A stretch of DNA of 39,736 nt from Prorocentrum cordatum. Its lineage: Eukaryota; Sar; Dinophyceae; Prorocentrales; Prorocentraceae. A model generated the notes under the pieces. That model ran no database searches. It worked only from the letters and a program-made list of their open reading frames with translations, and was not told where the DNA came from. The number at the start of each line of letters is the position of its first letter. Within the stretch, counting starts at the first letter, position 1. The DNA lies in contig CAUYUJ010008116.1 of the NCBI GenBank assembly GCA_963575745.1, positions 2,501 to 42,236 of the forward strand, given 5' to 3'. Of this stretch, positions 18,251 to 28,370 are shown in pieces. The position numbers and the translations under genes are program-made.

Positions 18251-19440
18251 GCTGCTAAACTGTTCTCCTTGTTGGACACCCTAAATGCGCTTTCGTGCTC
18301 TCGCCCAGGCGCTGGCTGCATTTCCTTCCAAACTTTGGTTAACTTTCAGCCGTGTCGGGGTTCCGCCAAAACTGGCCCCAACAAGCGACAACAACGCTCC
18401 GGCTCGATACCTCTTCTTTTCTCATTCGGGGCTGGGGATATTGCTCGCCCCCTAAAGCCGCCTTTCCAACAACATCGGCGCTCCCGCTTGATACTTCTAC
18501 CGGCGCTCCCGCCTCAGGACCTACAGACAACGACCTACAGACAAGACCTTCAGCCATCTGCTCTTGCTCGATTCAGGACTCCCAGGATACCCTGAGGCGC
18601 CCCTGATCCCTTTTGGCCCTTAACTGTTCAACGCTATTGCTGGACACCCTGAATGGCCGACCTCGCTTTCTCTCGTGTCCTGAGGCGTGGCGTCCTCGCT
18701 GTCGTCGGGGCCCACTATTCCCTTTCCTTGTTCTACCGCCCGAAATGGTCTTGACAACACCTCTTCCGCGGCACCTCAACATCTCCAGCCCGGATGGGAC
18801 ATTGCCTTCGAAATCCCCATGTCCAGGTCTTGCCTCTACGTATCCCGACGCCTGAAAAGCTAAGGGCCTCAGGGAGAGGCCTCGCAACCTCTGGGAGAGC
18901 TCCGTGGAAAGCCCCAGAACCTTAAAGCTTCAGAGCTTAAACCCTCACCCCTTCCCTTGGGCCGCTCTTGCGTCGGCCGCTTTCTATATGGCGCCGGTGC
19001 TCGTCGTCGTCGCCGTCGTCGTCGCCGTCGTCGTCGCCGCCGCCGTCGCCGCCGCCGTTGTCGTCGTCATCGCTTCGTCGTCGTCTTTCTCTTCCTCCTC
19101 GTCTCCCTCCTCCTCCTCCTTTTTGCACTCCTCCAAATAATGTCCCTGGCCCGAGGTGTTTCCAGGAGTTCCAAGAGGCTTCGACGGCCTCCAGAGCACG
19201 AGATCGACAACGACGACGATGACGACGACGGCGGCGGCGGCGGCGACGACGCCACGCGCCAGGACGCGAGCGAGAGCGAGGTCGCGCGGAGCAGTCGCGA
19301 GAGCACATTCTGGGTGTCCAACAATCGTATGTGTTTAGCAGCGACAACGACGACGACGGCCAGGAACTATCTTGATGGATGAATGTTGCACATACAAGCA
19401 TAAAATCATTCGCTTAAAGTGTTGGTTGCTGTCGCTGTTG
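18251..19440. repeat. Degenerate cassette with (CGTCGT)n and (GAC)n arrays
   Basis: GGACACCCTAAATGCGCTTTC and GGACACCCTGAATGGCCGA mark two related units (about 18273, 18643), with GCTCCCGC-TTGATACTTC-like 41-bp remnants between them. (GTC)n arrays sit at 18998-19085, a CCT stretch at 19090-19125 and (GACGAC)n at 19205-19250. A motif TTCTGGGTGTCCAACAAT near 19307 is the inverted counterpart of the GGACACCC segments. Confidence 0.5.
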
Positions 19441-19454
19441 AGTGCCCCTTAAAC

Positions 19455-20260
19455 AAATAATTATTGTTGCTCCCCCCTCTGCTAACCATAGTACGCTTCG
19501 ATGAAAATTGTTCCTTTCGGGCAGGGGCTTGCACCCTGCTTTTTACAAGGGACAGTGCGGGGGCACCAAACTGGGCCCTTGGCCCCCGGTTTAAAATAAC
19601 AGCGGCTCCCGCCTCATACTTTCTCGCACAGTATTCCCAACTCGCGCTCTCGCGCGGAGGTTCCTCGCAATGTATATAGGAATCGCTGCGTTGTGCAGGA
19701 TGCCCTGGCAGTTCATTTGGCGCCGCGCCTTCGACAGTTAGGAACCGAGCTCGCGTTGCGACTCTTACACGATCGTATTGGAAATTGCGCTGTCGGTCGA
19801 GATGTCCTGGCGATTCATGCAGGACGCACGCTTCAGCAACCCGCCTGGTCGACCTGGCCGTCGGGCTCGCCTTCCCGACCCGCTAGTTGCTGGTTGCGGT
19901 CTATCCTCCCGGTCAGCCCGTCTGGTATTGCCGCGTGGTTTCAGTTCCTGGCCCCCGCGTTGCCATTTTGTTTTCGTGGTCCGTTTTCTTCCGTTCACTT
20001 CTTCTTGTTTCCCATCCGTCCTCTCCTCCCCCTGCTTTAGGGGTTGTACGGAATACGCGCAGCTGGTGGGACAGATATACGCCAAAGTGGGGAACGATCG
20101 AAAACGAAAGAGGGCGGGCGCCGAGTGTTTGGAGCTTCCGTGTTGAATGGCCCGCGAACACTTGAGGGCAAACAGCATTAAAATGATCGTTGTCCGTGTA
20201 GTTGCTGTTTTATTTGTTGTAGGTGGTGGTTTTTGTTTGTTGCTTGCTTTTGTTATCGCC
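19455..20260. repeat. Composite repeat cassette 3 (header, 41-bp remnants, GGGCGGG block, GTT array)
   Basis: Header AATAATTATTGTTGCTCCCC (19459), then GGGGCTTGCACCCTGCTTTTT and GGCTCCCGCCTCATACTTTC. Diverged 41-bp units follow, then CGAAAACGAAAGAGGGCGGG (20099), GTTGAATGGCCCGCGAACA and AGCATTAAAATGATCGTTGT, closing with a GTT-rich array to about 20250. The order matches the cassettes at 16860-18250 and 22195-23320. Confidence 0.65.
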
Positions 20261-20261
20261 G

Positions 20262-20452
20262 TCATTCCTGCGACCCGGCCCGCGACCCACCCGCGACCCA
20301 CCCTCGACCCACCCGCGATCCACCCGCGACGTGCAATTTACCCACGACCCTTCCCGCGACCCACCCGCGAACCCGCAACCCACCCGCGACCCGCCCGCGA
20401 CCCACCCGCGACCCGCCCGCGACCCACCCGCGACCCACCCCGTGCCCGCCCC
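20262..20452. repeat. GCGACCCACCC minisatellite
   Basis: 10-11-bp units (CGCGACCCACC with CGCCCG variants) directly follow the GTT array of cassette 3, just as at 23325-23690. Confidence 0.95.
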
Positions 20453-20484
20453 TTACTCTTGTCTGCAACTGCGGGGTGCCACAT

Positions 20485-20513
20485 GCGCAAACACACATAC
20501 ACATACACACATT

Positions 20514-20545
<32 letters not shown>

Positions 20546-20580
20546 GATATATATACATACATACATACATGCATACATAC
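20485..20580. repeat. (ACACAT)n/(AT)n/(CATA)n microsatellites
   Basis: ACACATACACATACAC, then alternating AT (20520-20545), then ATACATACATAC. This is the same composition and order as 10031-10120. Confidence 0.95.
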
Positions 20581-20995
20581 ACGTTCGTGGCGTATAGATG
20601 GATTTCGGCCACGCAAGGGTGGCGCGCAGTGGGGAAGCTGATTGCCAGAGTGAGAGGGCCGAGCGGCCATTCATTTTTCCCTGGGCACGTGGCTGCATAG
20701 GGAATCCGTGGTGAAAATGCAATTGGTTGCATTGTTGTTGTCGCTGTTGTTGTTATAGTTGAACATTATTAATTCTAAAGAATAATTATTGTTGGGCCCC
20801 CTGGTGCGCGCCCCCCCTGCGCCGCCTAGGCCGCAGCTACATTTTCATCATTTTCGTGAGGAAGCCTCAGGTAATTCGATGTGATCAAGATCCGGTTGTT
20901 TTGTTGTAATCCGCTTTCCCTTGCAAAAAACATTATAAAATGACATTTCTTGTTCTAATATAATCAAATTTCAAGAATCCCTTGCAAAAAATAAG
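20581..20995. other. Unique stretch with a header motif copy
   Basis: It contains a short GTT-like array (20728-20755) and a header copy AGAATAATTATTGTTGGGCC (20781). No gene is seen. Confidence 0.5.
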
Positions 20996-21450
20996 GTAAA
21001 GTGGACATTCGCGCGCGCAAGACGAAATCCTTCCAAAAGCTTAGTGTTCGGAGCGATTTTAACATAAAAACATCAAAAAACCAATGGTTTTTCAACAAAA
21101 AAATGTCAAAATCTCATCCCGCGCGCTCTTGCGGATTCGTAGGAAACCCAACACTTTTTAAACATTTCTGTCAAACGGGCTTTTGCGAGCAACTTTTTCG
21201 AACTTCTGCGACAACGGTTGCGCACCTGCCAGGGCCATCATCCCTGTCAAATAATACCATGCGGGACACATTCGTTTTTTCTTCGCGCGCGCACGCCGAA
21301 ATCTCCAAAAACCATTGGGTTCTTAAGAATTTTAGCACCGCGCATCATAAAATCACACGAATCGCACCGTAGGTCCTCGAAAAACACCTGCACGACTTTT
21401 CAAAATTTCCACCCGCGCGCGCTGTCCGAATCCTAAAACAACCAATGGTT
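20996..21450. repeat. Diverged tandem units with GCGCGCGC and CCAATGGTTTTTCAAC
   Basis: Three or four units of about 130-150 bp each pair a GCGCGCGC-A-GACGAAATC-like segment with an A-rich AAAAACCAATGGTTTT-like segment (near 21005/21080, 21285/21306, 21413/21440). No gene is recognised from here to 21820 either. Confidence 0.5.
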
Positions 21451-21827
21451 TTCCAACATTTATGTTACATGAGCTCGCGCGAGCTACTTTCGCACGCTCT
21501 TGCAACGGGGTTCGCGCGCCTGCGAACCCCGTTCTCTCTGTATTATGTATTGTATGGCACAATTGCACCATGCTGGGCACATGCGCGCCCCGAATAAGTG
21601 ACCAAGTTCTGTGGGTGTGTACCCCACGCCAGTGTAGTAGCCACGGTCGTCCGCACGCCACGAAGTGAAGTGTCCCAACGTCATAGGGCGGGAAGCTGGG
21701 TTTGGGTGGCCGCGAAGAGTCGTTTGGATATTTGGTAGAGCTTGTAATGCCCCCCCTACGAAGTGGGGGTATTGCCTGGTGTCGTATGAAAACCCTGGCA
21801 CTGGGGAGAACACCACGCGTTCGGGTA

Positions 21828-22195
21828 AAATGATTGTTGTTGTTGTTGCTGTTGGTGTTGGTGTTGGTGGTGTTGTTGTTGCTGCTGTTGGTGCTGCTGT
21901 TTTTGTTGTTGGTGTTGTTGGGGTTGTTTGGTGGTGTCATTGTTGGTGCTGTTGTGATTGTTGAGGTTGTTGTTGTTGTTGTTGTTGGTGCTGTTGTTGT
22001 TGTTGTTGTTGTTGGTGTTGTTGTTGTTGTTGATGTGGTTGTTGATGTTGCTGCCGTTGCTAATGTTGTTGGCGTTGCTGTTGTAGTTGATGCTGGTGTT
22101 GTTGGTGGTGTCGGTGTTGTTGTTGCTGTTGTTGTTGTCGTTGTTGTTGGTGTTGTTGGTGTTGTTGGTGTTGATGATGTTGCTGTTGTTGAACT
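21828..22195. repeat. Long (GTT)n array
   Basis: About 370 nt of GTT with GGT, GCT and GAT variants. Poly-Val/Leu frames are artefacts of the triplet. It is followed by the composite cassette header. Confidence 0.97.
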
Positions 22196-23145
22196 CTCAT
22201 TCTTGAAGAATAATTATTGTTGATCCCCCCCCACCGGTGCACACAGATTTTTTTCGATTGAACTGCCACCCCCGGGGCTCGCACCTTGTTTTTTCTAAAG
22301 GAAAGTATTCCTGCTCAAACTGTGCCCCTGCCCCCCGGGCTACAACAACAACGGCTCCCGCCTGAGACTTCCTCGATTTTTACTCAGGACCCCCGCTCCC
22401 GCCTGAGACTTCCGCGCAATTTACTCAGGAAAGGCGTTCCCGTTTGAGACTTCCTCGCAATGTAATCAAGACCCCCGCTCCCGCCTGAGACTTCCGTGCA
22501 ATTTACATGGGAACGGCGCTCCCGCTTGAGACTTCTTCGAATTTTACTCAGGACCCCCGCTCCTGCCTGACATTTCCGCGCAATTGACTCAGGAACGGCG
22601 CTCCCGCCTGAGACTTCCTCGCAATTTAGTGAGGACCCCCGCTCCCGCCTGAGACTTCCGTGCAATTTGCTCAGGAACGGCGCTCCCGCTTGAGATTTCC
22701 TCGCAACTTAGTCAGGGCCCCCGCTTCCGCCCGAGATTTCCTCACAATGTATTCAGGACTGCGCTCTCGCGTGCGACGTCCTCACAGATTATTCTGGACT
22801 TGCGTTTCGGCGCTCAGGAACCACGCGCGCGCCAAGGACGCCTTCACAACGTGGTATATTCCCTCTTCCTTCGTCCTTCCCCCTCCCCTTCCTCCCACTT
22901 TCCCTCGTTCTTCCCCTCCTCGTTTTGCAGGGCCCGCGCCAATTCCAATGGCGGGCAGAGAGATGTACGCCCCCGAAGGATTGTCCGCCCGTTCCGGTTT
23001 GCCCATACGTCTAAACCCGCCGGCCCCAGCAAAGAGAAATAATCCCCCCGAAAGGGGTGTGATCGAAGACGAAGAGGGCGGGCATCGAGGGTGTAGGGTA
23101 TACGTGTTGAATGACTCGCGGGCAAGTAAGAGCGTACAGCCTTAA
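22196..23145. repeat. Composite repeat cassette 4 with the best-preserved 41-bp array
   Basis: Header GAATAATTATTGTTGATCCC (22206), GGGGCTCGCACCTTGTTTTT (22274), then from about 22345 to 22790 eleven or so 41-bp units (GCTCCCGCCTGAGACTTCC, CGCAATTTACTCAGGA). Units ending ACCCCC and AACGGC alternate, suggesting an 82-bp higher-order repeat. Then come GATCGAAGACGAAGAGGGCG (23062), GTTGAATGACTCGCGGGCAA and CAGCCTTAAAATGGTTG leading into the next GTT array. Confidence 0.75.
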
Positions 23146-23320
23146 AATGGTTGTTGTTGTTGGTGGTGTTCGTGTTGTTGTTGTTGTTGTTGCTGTTGTT
23201 GTTGTTGTTGTTGTTGTTGATGTTGCTGCTGCTGCTGCTGTTGTTGTTGTTGTTGTTGTTGTTATCGTTATTGCTATTGTTGTTGTTGGTGGTGTTGTTG
23301 TTGTTGTTGTTGTTTGTTGT
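23146..23320. repeat. (GTT)n array closing cassette 4
   Basis: Nearly pure GTT with a (GCT)n patch at 23223-23240. It begins right after TTAAAATG, as in the other cassettes. Confidence 0.95.
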
Positions 23321-23324
23321 CGTT

Positions 23325-23690
23325 TTCCACCCGCGACCCACCCGCGACCCACCCCGCGACGCCACCCGCGACCCACCTCGCGACCCACCCCGCGACCCAC
23401 CCCGCGACCCACCCGCGGCCCAACCCTCGACCCACCCGCGACCCACCCCGCGACCCACCTGCGACCCACCCCGCGACGCCACCCGCGACCCACCCCGCGA
23501 CGCAACCGCGACCCACCCCGCGACCCACCCGCGACCCTTCCCGCGACCCACCCGCGACCCGCCCGCGACCCACCCGCGACCCCTTCCCGCGACCCACCCC
23601 GCGACCCACCCGCGACCCACCTCGCGACGCATCCGCGACCCTTCCCGCGGCCCACCCACGACCCACCCCGCGACCCACCCTCAAGGGAGG
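23325..23690. repeat. GCGACCCACCC minisatellite, long copy
   Basis: About 35 units of CGCGACCCACC(CC) with GACGCCACC and GACCCTTCC variants. A third, shorter stretch lies at 23838-23940. Frames on both strands come from the unit (Pro/Arg/Asp or Gly/Arg/Val). Confidence 0.95.
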
Positions 23691-23940
23691 AAAAACCACG
23701 AGGTCCCGACGATTGATGTTTACTAAACGGCCTTTATTGAAGAGCCTTGCCCTGTTCGGTTCATTCCATGCGTGCGTTTACTAAATGGCTTCGCTTGTCG
23801 GGGTGGTTGCTATGGGGTGAAATTTCTGCCCTCTACACCCACGACCCACCCGCGACCCAACAGCGATCCACCCGCGACCCACGCGCGAACCACCCGCGAC
23901 CCATTTGCGACCATTCCCGCGACCCACCCGCGACCTACCC

Positions 23941-24591
23941 ACATCGGTTCAACGAAAAAATCGGCGCCTGCGGCGGGCTCGTTGCATAATTTGTGGACGG
24001 GCTTCTCCAGGGTCTCGCAATCTGCTGACGTCCCCACCGCCCCCTCGCTCTTGTCCGCACTTGCGGGGTGCTCCGGTAGAAGTGTTCCACGACCATCCGA
24101 GTTCTTTGGGAATTGGAGCCGTCTGTGGGTCAGAACTGGCCCAGCACTGGCTCTGCGAGCAGGAAGGGGGGGCAGGTTCGAGGCGCTGCGTACACGAAGG
24201 TTTTTGTTCCCTTCGGCCTCCCAGGGCCGTTTTCCTGGCCTTAGGACAAACACAAAATCAGACAGGGTGAAGAATTGCGCCAGACGGGCCCCTGGAAGGG
24301 TCCAAAGATTGATTGTGAACGGATTCGGCTTCATCCACCTTTTTGACTGTTCTCTTCTGGGGCTCGTCCTGCGTGCAGAAGGGGTCGGGTACGTGCCGGG
24401 GAAATGTACACAGGGCTCTCTCTCGCCCGTTGTCGGGCCTCGGGGCCATCACGGATCTCTCCGGCAGAAGTGCAGCAGACAGATTTGGTATGTTCGGGGG
24501 CGGAAAAGAGGGGGGTGATGACTAGGGGAGGGTGGATATCATAGCGCGGGCCATGATATCTCTCCAGATTTCATGGCGCCTCTTCTTATTT
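23941..24591. other. Unique stretch of the large intron, no gene recognised
   Basis: Mixed sequence with open frames of up to 250 codons on the plus strand. They begin in the minisatellite and show no domain, no splice-flanked segment of high coding character and no support from neighbours. Confidence 0.4.
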
Positions 24592-25410
24592 AATCGCTTC
24601 GCTCATTCCGCCGGCCCATATTGTCGCACAGTTGTGGGCTAGCCGAGTTTTGGGGCCTCTTGGGGGCCGTTTTGGGGCCTCTTGGGGCCTCTTTTGGGCC
24701 TCTTGGGCGCCTCTTGGGGCGTCTTGGGGGCCTCTTGGGGGCCTCTTGGGGCCTTTTTGGGGCCTCCTGGGCGCCTTCTGGGGCGGAGGGCTCGATTTTT
24801 CAGTTCTCGGTTCCCCTCTTGAGCCCCTCTTGGGCCCGTCTTGGGGCCTCTTGGTCCGTCTTGGGCGGCACTTGGGCCGTCTTGGGGGCCCTCCTGGGCC
24901 GTTCCGGGGCCGTCTTGGGAGCCTCATGGGCCGTCTTGGAGCGGTCTTGGGGGCCTCTTGGGCCGTCTTGGAGCGTCCGGAAGCCGAAAAAGCCAGAACG
25001 CAAAAAACAGCGAAAAAAACAATGAAAATCAACGATTTTGGCCTCTTGGGGCCCTCTTCGGAGGCCTCTTGGAAGGCCCTTGGGGCGTCTTGGAGGCCTC
25101 TTGGGCTGTCTTGGGGCCCTGTTGGGCGTCTTCGGGCGATCTTTGGCCGTCTCGGGGCCCTCTTGGACCGTCTTGGAGGCTTCTTGGGGGCCTCTTGGCC
25201 CGTCCTGGGGCCCTGTAACAGGGCTCCGGCATCTCTGGCCCGACCTTGCGGGGACCTTGCCGGGGACCTTGCCGGGGACCGGCCGGGACCTGGTCGGGGT
25301 ACTTTTCGTCTGGGGACCCCCAGGGGCCGCCCCGCGCGCGCGAAGTAGAAACATTGTAGAGCAGTTACCGGAGATCTTAGCACGCCTCTGGCCCGTTGGG
25401 CCGGCGAATT
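24592..25410 (-). mobile_element. Dispersed repeat element R2, inverted copy of 4968-6290
   Basis: The left end ATCGCTTCGCTCATTCCGCC is the exact reverse complement of the right end of R1. The right end GCCCGTTGGGCCGGCGAATT is the reverse complement of the left end of R1. About 48 bp there are identical, followed by a shared CTTCGCGCGCGCGG region. The body is CTTGGGGCC / GTCTTGGGGCC units. It is shorter than R1 (0.82 against 1.32 kb) because it has fewer internal units. It ends 147 bp upstream of exon e. Confidence 0.75.
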
Positions 25411-25556
25411 TCATTACGTCCCTGGCCCCCCCGCTGGGCCGCGCACATGCCGCCGGTCATGATTTGCACCCCCCCCTCTTGGACACCCCCCTCTTGGCCG
25501 CTCCCGAATGTGATGTTGTGCCTCGATGTTTCGCGACGTTGCGTTTTTGTTCGCAG

Positions 25557-25802
25557 CGTCGGACCTCAGAGCCGGCCAGAGGTCGTCGAGCTCCGCGTCG
25601 TCGTCCTTGTCTGGGAGCTGCGCGCTGGACGCGGGCTGCGTCTCGTCCGTCTGTCTGCGGCTGGACTCGGCGAGCAGTGGCCTGCGCGTCGAGGACATGC
25701 TGCTGCGCTTTGGAGACGGACATGGGGCGCCCCACCTGCAGGATTGGCTCCCCATGGAAGCCCTGGATGAAATCCATAGGATCGGGGAAACGTCAGACTC
25801 AA
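25557..25802 (+). CDS. Exon e: Ser-rich linker and second globular region of the membrane/PAS protein
   Basis: A textbook acceptor (GCGTTTTTGTTCGCAG, AG at 25555-25556) opens a high-GC3 frame: SDLRAGQRSSSSASSSLSGS, then VCLRLDSASSGLRVEDMLLR and HGAPHLQDWLPMEALDEIHR. A Ser-rich linker followed by a compact region with a DWL-type motif is the order usual C-terminal to the PAS-like domain in this dinoflagellate family. This is the main reason to place it in the same gene as exons a-c. The other two plus-strand frames are Arg-rich or broken. The proposed donor is CTCAA|GTACGC (25803), phase 1. The exact join to the previous exon is unresolved: 25557 needs a phase 1 donor, while the alternative 25570 start needs phase 2. 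Confidence 0.65.
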
Positions 25803-25909
25803 GTACGCCGACACTCTGGTTTGCCGACGCTGTTTGACGAGCACGTCCTGGTTTTTGAGGGTCCAGTTTTCGTTGGACGTTTGCAGCGGGAGCTCGCGTC
25901 AAATTTCAG

Positions 25910-26331
25910 ATTGGATCCGCCAGTTTCATGATGGCTCTGCCACCCGAGCCCGAGTCTTACGTCTCCCCGATAGGAGTATCCAGGAATTTGTGAATCAGGG
26001 GGAGTACGGAGGTGACGAGGAGGTGGCGGCGGGCGTCAGCCTTGGTGCGGTGCGGTTTTCCAGAAGCGGAACTACGTTTCTGCAGTCTCAGGGTGCAGAG
26101 CTTGGGGTTGATGGCCCCATGATTGACCCTCGCGATTCCGACGAAGATTCTGATGATTTCAATCCGATTGTACTCATGAAGCTGACTGGGGTGTCGAAGC
26201 TTCGCATGCCTTGGCAGAGGGTACCGACCAAGGTCTCGGGAAGACTGCCCCCGATCAACGAGTTCTTGACGGAAGCAGCGGATTATGGCGGCGTGTCCGC
26301 ACTCAGAAAGAGAACCAGTGGTTTGGCCAAG
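25910..26331 (+). CDS. Exon f: C-terminal cytosolic region
   Basis: After AAATTTCAG (AG at 25908-25909) the frame reads, with a phase 1 split codon from exon e, WIRQFHDGSATRARVLRLPD, SIQEFVNQGEYGGDEEVAAG, an acidic stretch (PRDSDEDSDDFNPIVLMKL) and GRLPPINEFLTEAADYGG, ending SGLAK. The donor AAG|GTAAGA at 26332 is a consensus site in phase 0. The same frame is open back to 25780, so exons e and f could also be joined through a different short intron. No known domain is recognised. The Asp/Glu-rich patch and lack of membrane segments suggest a cytosolic tail. Confidence 0.65.
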
Positions 26332-26533
26332 GTAAGAAAGGAGAGAGCGTCCTTTGGCAGTGTCGAGGGGGCGGCCGCTGACTTCGAAGCCTGATGCGAG
26401 CCGATTGTGTCTCCCATGCACTGATAGTGTAGTCTAGCTTGTTGCTGTTCGTAGCTATCCGTCGCTTCTCGCAGTAGATCTTGAACTTGTTGTTCGGGCA
26501 TATTGTCCGGAGGTTGCTGCTGCTTTTCGGCAG

Positions 26534-26626
26534 GTTAGCCGACGTCGTGGTGACATGTGTTTCTCTCCTTCAGATCCACATGGGGGTGGCGGAGACGGGG
26601 GGGGCGATCAAACCGCCGCTGAGTGA
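26534..26626 (+). CDS. Exon g: last coding exon (stop TGA at 26624-26626)
   Basis: Acceptor CTGCTTTTCGGCAG (AG at 26532-26533) fits the phase 0 donor of exon f and gives VSRRRGDMCFSPSDPHGGGG, a Gly/Asp run and TAAE before TGA. A competing acceptor 40 nt downstream (TTTCTCTCCTTCAG, exon from 26574) has a better polypyrimidine tract, is also phase 0 and would read IHMGVAETGGAIKPP to a TAG at 26763-26765. Either makes a short C-terminal tail. RNA would decide. Confidence 0.4.
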   Translation, partial: VSRRRGDMCFSPSDPHGGGGDGGGDQTAAE

Positions 26627-27060
26627 GCCAAGGGGTGTTCAAAACACAACCAAACACGCTCAAAACACAACCAAACGCACGCGGCTGCACAACAATGCGC
26701 AACGTCCATGGATGCCGCTATGGAGGGCCGCCACGCGAGACCACTTCGACGCAGCGGGTCTGTAGAATGGGCGCTTTGCAACAATATTTCGGTGCAATCA
26801 CACAACAGCGTAACAGATATAACGACGCAGAGGTTTCGTACATTTACATAAGCGAACCGCCGCCAGAAGCCTGATCGGACCCCTTGGCGGTATCCCCAAG
26901 TCCACTGCGCCTGCAAGCATAAACCAGTTGCAAAATGACGACAGCAACGCATCGTTCCTGCAACGCACAACGTACCACAAATCCGGATCATCATTATTTC
27001 GGCATGTGCATCTGTATTTGCACATGCACATGTGCATATGTTTGTGCGCTTGCACTTTGC
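26627..27060. other. 3' flank of the gene; short tandem repeat and CATGTGCA palindromes
   Basis: The segment CAAAACACAACCAAAC occurs twice in tandem (26640-26680). Unique sequence follows, then overlapping GCACATGTGCATATG palindromes (26999-27050). No gene is seen. It would hold the 3' UTR of the preceding gene. Confidence 0.5.
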
Positions 27061-27725
27061 ACCCCCCCCGGAGGACGAGCCCCCCGAGGCATCCAAAGGC
27101 TTCCAGACATCCCCGACGACCCCCGAAGAGCCCAAGCAGACACCAGGGACCACAAAGGGTCTCCGAGGGCTGCCATGGACCTCCGAGGATCGCAAGGGGG
27201 ATTCCCGGAGACCACCGAAAGCCGCCAGAGGCAGCCGAAGCCCCCCGAAACCCACCGGCCCCCAAGACGATCACCAGGACCGCGAGCCCTGGCGGCTTCC
27301 AAGGGTCCCGAGGACCCTGGAAAGGCTCGGGGCTTCCGAGAGCCTCCAGGGGCGGCCGACAACCTGCAGAGGCTTCGGACATACGCCGAAGACTTCGCAT
27401 GACTGCCAAGGACTCCAGGGACGGCCCTAGGAGGGGCGCTGGGGGCCTCCGACGGGGCCACGCCGAAGGGCTTCCCACCGGCGCTTCGGGGAGCCCGCCC
27501 TCCCCCGAGCAGCGGGCCCAGGGGGCAAGAGGAGCGGGCGCCGGCCAACCGCCGCCGCGACGACGACGACGACGAGGGGGAGGGGGGAGGAGAGGGACGG
27601 AGGGAGGGACGGGGGGAGGCAGGAAGGGAAGGGGAGGGAAGGGGGGAGTGATGTAGGGAGGGATGGAGAGTCAAGGCGGGGAGGGAGAGGATGGAGTCAA
27701 GGCAGGGAGGGAGAGGGTGGACGGG
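27061..27725. repeat. Degenerate CCGAGG/CCCCGA array, then GGGA-rich tract
   Basis: 27075-27420 is made of degenerate 20-30-bp units with ACCCCCGA, CCTCCGAGG and GCTTCC. 27560-27725 is GGGAGGGA-rich. Long frames on both strands are Pro/Arg/Gly or Ser/Leu-rich products of this composition. Confidence 0.55.
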
Positions 27726-27867
27726 GGCCCTATCCTCGATTACCTCGAGAGGCAAGGAAGCGGGTCGGGGAGCCGAGGGCATTCCCAGGGACGTCGCGAA
27801 AAGGTCTTTTGAGAGAGCAACGGCCCATCAAGATGCTGTTGTGTAGTAGCGCTTTCTCATGTTAAGC

Positions 27868-28025
27868 TATAGTGAGAGGAATTGAGAATATTTGAGAGAT
27901 TTTGAAAGGAATTGAGAGAAATTGAGAGAAATTGAGATATAATATCCCGGGGACGACCCAAATTGAGAGAAATTGAGACAAAAAGGTTCGCTTGGTGAGA
28001 AACTTTGAGACACATTGAGACAACT
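27868..28025. repeat. (AATTGAGAGA)n tandem repeat
   Basis: 10-bp units AAATTGAGAGA / TTGAGACA cover about 150 nt with one unrelated interruption (27940-27960). Confidence 0.9.
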
Positions 28026-28149
28026 AGTGCCGTCTGGTTCAGGACAATTGAGACCGCGTAGCCTGACTTGGCGAAGGCAGCTGAGCGTGTTCGATGGCAA
28101 ACCGCATCGGAGATCCTCACGGGACCGCGGCCGCGCAGTGGTACCCGGA

Positions 28150-28300
28150 CGCCATCCTCGCTTCTATTCCCTCCTCCTCTTCCCTCCTCCGCTGTCCACT
28201 CCTTCCTCCTCGCCCCCCATCCTTCCTCCCCCTCCCTCCTCCCCCCCGCTCCCCTCCTCCTCCCTCCTCCTCGCTCCTCCTGCCTCCCCCCGCCCCCTGG
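28150..28300. repeat. CT-rich polypyrimidine tract
   Basis: CTCCTCC and CCCCCT runs end in CCCCCTGGGCAG, which reads as a 3' splice site for the small segment that follows. Confidence 0.85.
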
Positions 28301-28304
28301 GCAG

Positions 28305-28370
28305 CGACGACAGCAGTGAGAGGCGATGCGCTTTGAACGCGAGGTGCAGCGATGACCCTGGCCTGCCCAG
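28305..28370 (+). CDS. Candidate 66-nt exon of an unidentified gene
   Basis: It is flanked by a strong acceptor (long CT tract, GGGCAG) and a CCCAG|GTAGGG donor. One frame is open throughout: DDSSERRCALNARCSDDPGL. The length is a multiple of three and it is phase 2 at both ends. A segment upstream (28068-28140, KAAERVRWQTASEILTG) also looks protein-like but does not join in a matching phase. There is no recognised domain and no link to the gene upstream. Confidence 0.25.

Noticed and set aside
21828-22223. Poly-valine frame as a membrane protein
   Set aside because: It is a translation of the (GTT)n array and has no non-repeat coding sequence attached.
23325-23940. Pro/Arg/Asp-rich frames (for example 23314-23784) as a repetitive protein
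   Set aside because: They are fully explained by the 10-11-bp GCGACCCACC unit, which is open in several frames on both strands.
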